The notes beneath the pieces were generated by a model, which had not been told where the DNA came from, searched no databases, and saw nothing but the letters and a program-made list of their open reading frames with translations. 21,692 bases of DNA from SLQH01 sp964612995 (GTDB lineage Bacteria > Planctomycetota > UBA11346): positions 1 to 21,692 of the forward strand of contig CAZTGE010000064.1 of NCBI GenBank assembly GCA_964612995.1, in the 5' to 3' direction. This document shows, one piece after another, positions 20,785 to 21,692 of this stretch. Position numbers and translations under genes: made by a program. The first letter of the stretch is position 1, and every line of letters begins with the position of its first letter.

Positions 20785-21477
20785 ATGACCATCGACGACG
20801 AGAAGCGGGAGGATGTCGCTGGCGACATGACGCCGATGATCGACATCATCTTCCTGCTGCTGATCTTCTTCCTGCTCACCACCAGTTTCATTCCCGAAGA
20901 GCAGGTGGTCGCGAACCTGTTGCCGACCCAGACCGGCCAGCGGCCACGGCCGGTCGTCGACCAGGTACAGCCGGTCAACGTGCTGATCTACCCCCATGAC
21001 CGGCGTGACCCCACGGCCTATGCCCGGGGCGCTGGCGGCGTGCAGTATTTCCACCAGCTCTGGGCCAGCAGCCCGGTCACGCGCGATGCCACGCTGCGCA
21101 TCGGCAACAGCGAAACGGTCTGCCGCATGCACGGCGACCTGCTGGCGCGCCCAGGCGGTGACCGGCAGATGATCCGTCACCTCCGCGTCATCCACGACTA
21201 TCTCGCGCAGGCGCTCGCGCGCGCAGACGGCGTCCGCGCGCGGGAGGAACGCGCGCAGATGGATCCGATCGTGATCCAGTGCTTTTCCGGCCTGCCCTGG
21301 AAATACGCGCTGGTTGCCTATGATGGCATCCGCGCCTACGAGGCCGCCCACGGCGGTGCGCAGGGGGCCGATGACCTGTCGGCCGCGCGTGAGGTGGCCT
21401 TCGCGCCACCTCGACTGCGCGCCCATCACGAATGGGAGCTGGGCAAGGAACTCAACGAGATCATCGTGAGCAACTGA
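20785..21477 (+). CDS. ExbD/TolR-type protein 3, tandem duplicate of protein 2
   Basis: The 230-aa protein starts at ATG 20785; AAGGGAG (20771-20777) is 7 bases upstream, and the longer in-frame start at 20731 gives a non-conserved extension. The helix DMTPMIDIIFLLLIFFLLTT is identical to that of protein 2, with Asp at 20. Shared blocks include YARGAGGVQYFH (79-90), DPIVIQCFSGLPWKYALVAY (160-179) and REVAFAPPRLRAHHEWELGK (202-221). Between blocks (residues 94-158) the two have diverged, which points to an old duplication rather than a recent copy. It is separated from protein 2 by 183 bases containing a strong hairpin, so it probably has its own promoter or relies on read-through. Confidence 0.87.
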   Translation: MTIDDEKREDVAGDMTPMIDIIFLLLIFFLLTTSFIPEEQVVANLLPTQTGQRPRPVVDQVQPVNVLIYPHDRRDPTAYARGAGGVQYFHQLWASSPVTRDATLRIGNSETVCRMHGDLLARPGGDRQMIRHLRVIHDYLAQALARADGVRAREERAQMDPIVIQCFSGLPWKYALVAYDGIRAYEAAHGGAQGADDLSAAREVAFAPPRLRAHHEWELGKELNEIIVSN

Positions 21478-21570
21478 GGTGCCGCCCGCGGCCCAGGGGT
21501 CGCGATCATCGGGCACCGGCCCACCGTCCAGCCCTTCGCCGGGCGAGAACAACAATGTGGCTTTTATCAG

Positions 21571-21601
21571 AGGGGGCGCTGCCCCCTTGCGCCTTCGGCG
21601 C
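21571..21601. terminator. Two adjacent GC hairpins downstream of exbD 3
   Basis: AGGGGGC-GCT-GCCCCCT (21571-21587) is followed by GCGCC-TTC-GGCGC (21589-21601). They lie about 95 bases past the exbD 3 stop. On the minus strand the first is followed by CTGATAAAA, so it could also serve a gene entering from the right. No U-tract on the plus strand. Confidence 0.45.
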
Positions 21602-21628
21602 GTACCCCCACGCGCCTCTGTCGTCACT

Positions 21629-21680
21629 CGCCAGCTTCGCTGGCGTTTTCGGCGGCCCTGCGGGCCATTTTCGCCGAAAA
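21629..21680. repeat. Two further palindromes at the right edge
   Basis: CGCCAGC-TTC-GCTGGCG (21629-21645) is followed immediately by TTTTCGGCG (21646-21654) pairing with CGCCGAAAA (21672-21680). The second stem encloses GGCCC-TGC-GGGCC (21654-21666). They have the same short-loop GC form as the other intergenic hairpins in the window. The stretch 21478-21692 otherwise holds no visible gene. Confidence 0.55.
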
Positions 21681-21692
21681 GCGTTCCTCTGT

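Noticed and set aside
19366..21627. 753-aa minus-strand frame across the ExbD genes
   Set aside because: Its internal repeats only mirror the duplicated ExbD genes on the other strand.
1..21692. CRISPR array, tRNA, rRNA or transposase gene
   Set aside because: No regularly spaced repeats of CRISPR length, no cloverleaf with a T-arm signature, no rRNA segments and no transposase motifs were noticed on either strand by eye.

Overview
The window is a high-GC bacterial chromosome segment, most likely from a Planctomycetota bacterium or a close PVC-superphylum relative. The reasons are the triple CxxC zinc-ribbon protein of planctomycete style, a PilM-like gene followed by single-pass membrane proteins and TPR-containing secretins that resemble the Akkermansia Amuc_1098-1102 pilus-like locus, several ExbD paralogues, and the tail of a GxxExxY-family gene. 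The taxonomic call is inference; no rRNA or tRNA lies in the window.

Layout. 1-92: 3' end of a GxxExxY-family gene (+), followed by a small tandem repeat and a hairpin. 170-3151: two minus-strand genes, a membrane-anchored protein with three zinc ribbons and a coiled coil, and a YhaM-like 3'-5' exoribonuclease (OB fold plus HD domain). 3152-3403: divergent promoter region. 3404-8205: a tightly coupled three-gene operon encoding a PilM-PilN fusion and two inner-membrane proteins with large periplasmic parts; one is PilO-like and the other has no recognised family. 8591-16238: three consecutive, non-identical secretin genes (877, 788 and 857 aa), each with signal peptide, TPR/helical region, an (F/Y)P(E/D)DW linker, an N0/STN-like domain, a ring domain and a secretin core. 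16533-18131: lysyl-tRNA synthetase. 18473-21477: one ExbB/TolQ-type and three ExbD-type proteins; the last two are tandem duplicates with an enlarged periplasmic domain.

How it may work together. PilM on the cytoplasmic face is covalently joined to a PilN-like membrane segment. It would bind the two following bitopic proteins to form an inner-membrane alignment platform, and the three secretins would form outer-membrane channels above it. No pilin, prepilin peptidase, PilB/PilT ATPase or PilC is visible here. The nearby ExbB/ExbD genes, with no TonB or TolA partner in view, raise the possibility that a proton-motive-force motor rather than a pilus ATPase acts on this envelope-spanning assembly. 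That link rests on proximity only.

The intergenic DNA is rich in hairpins. Two complex nested palindromes with related arms flank lysS on either side. Several short GC stems with 3-nt loops also occur (near 151, 16326, 18151 and 21572-21666), which suggests a dispersed extragenic palindrome family. No CRISPR, transposase, rRNA or tRNA was seen.
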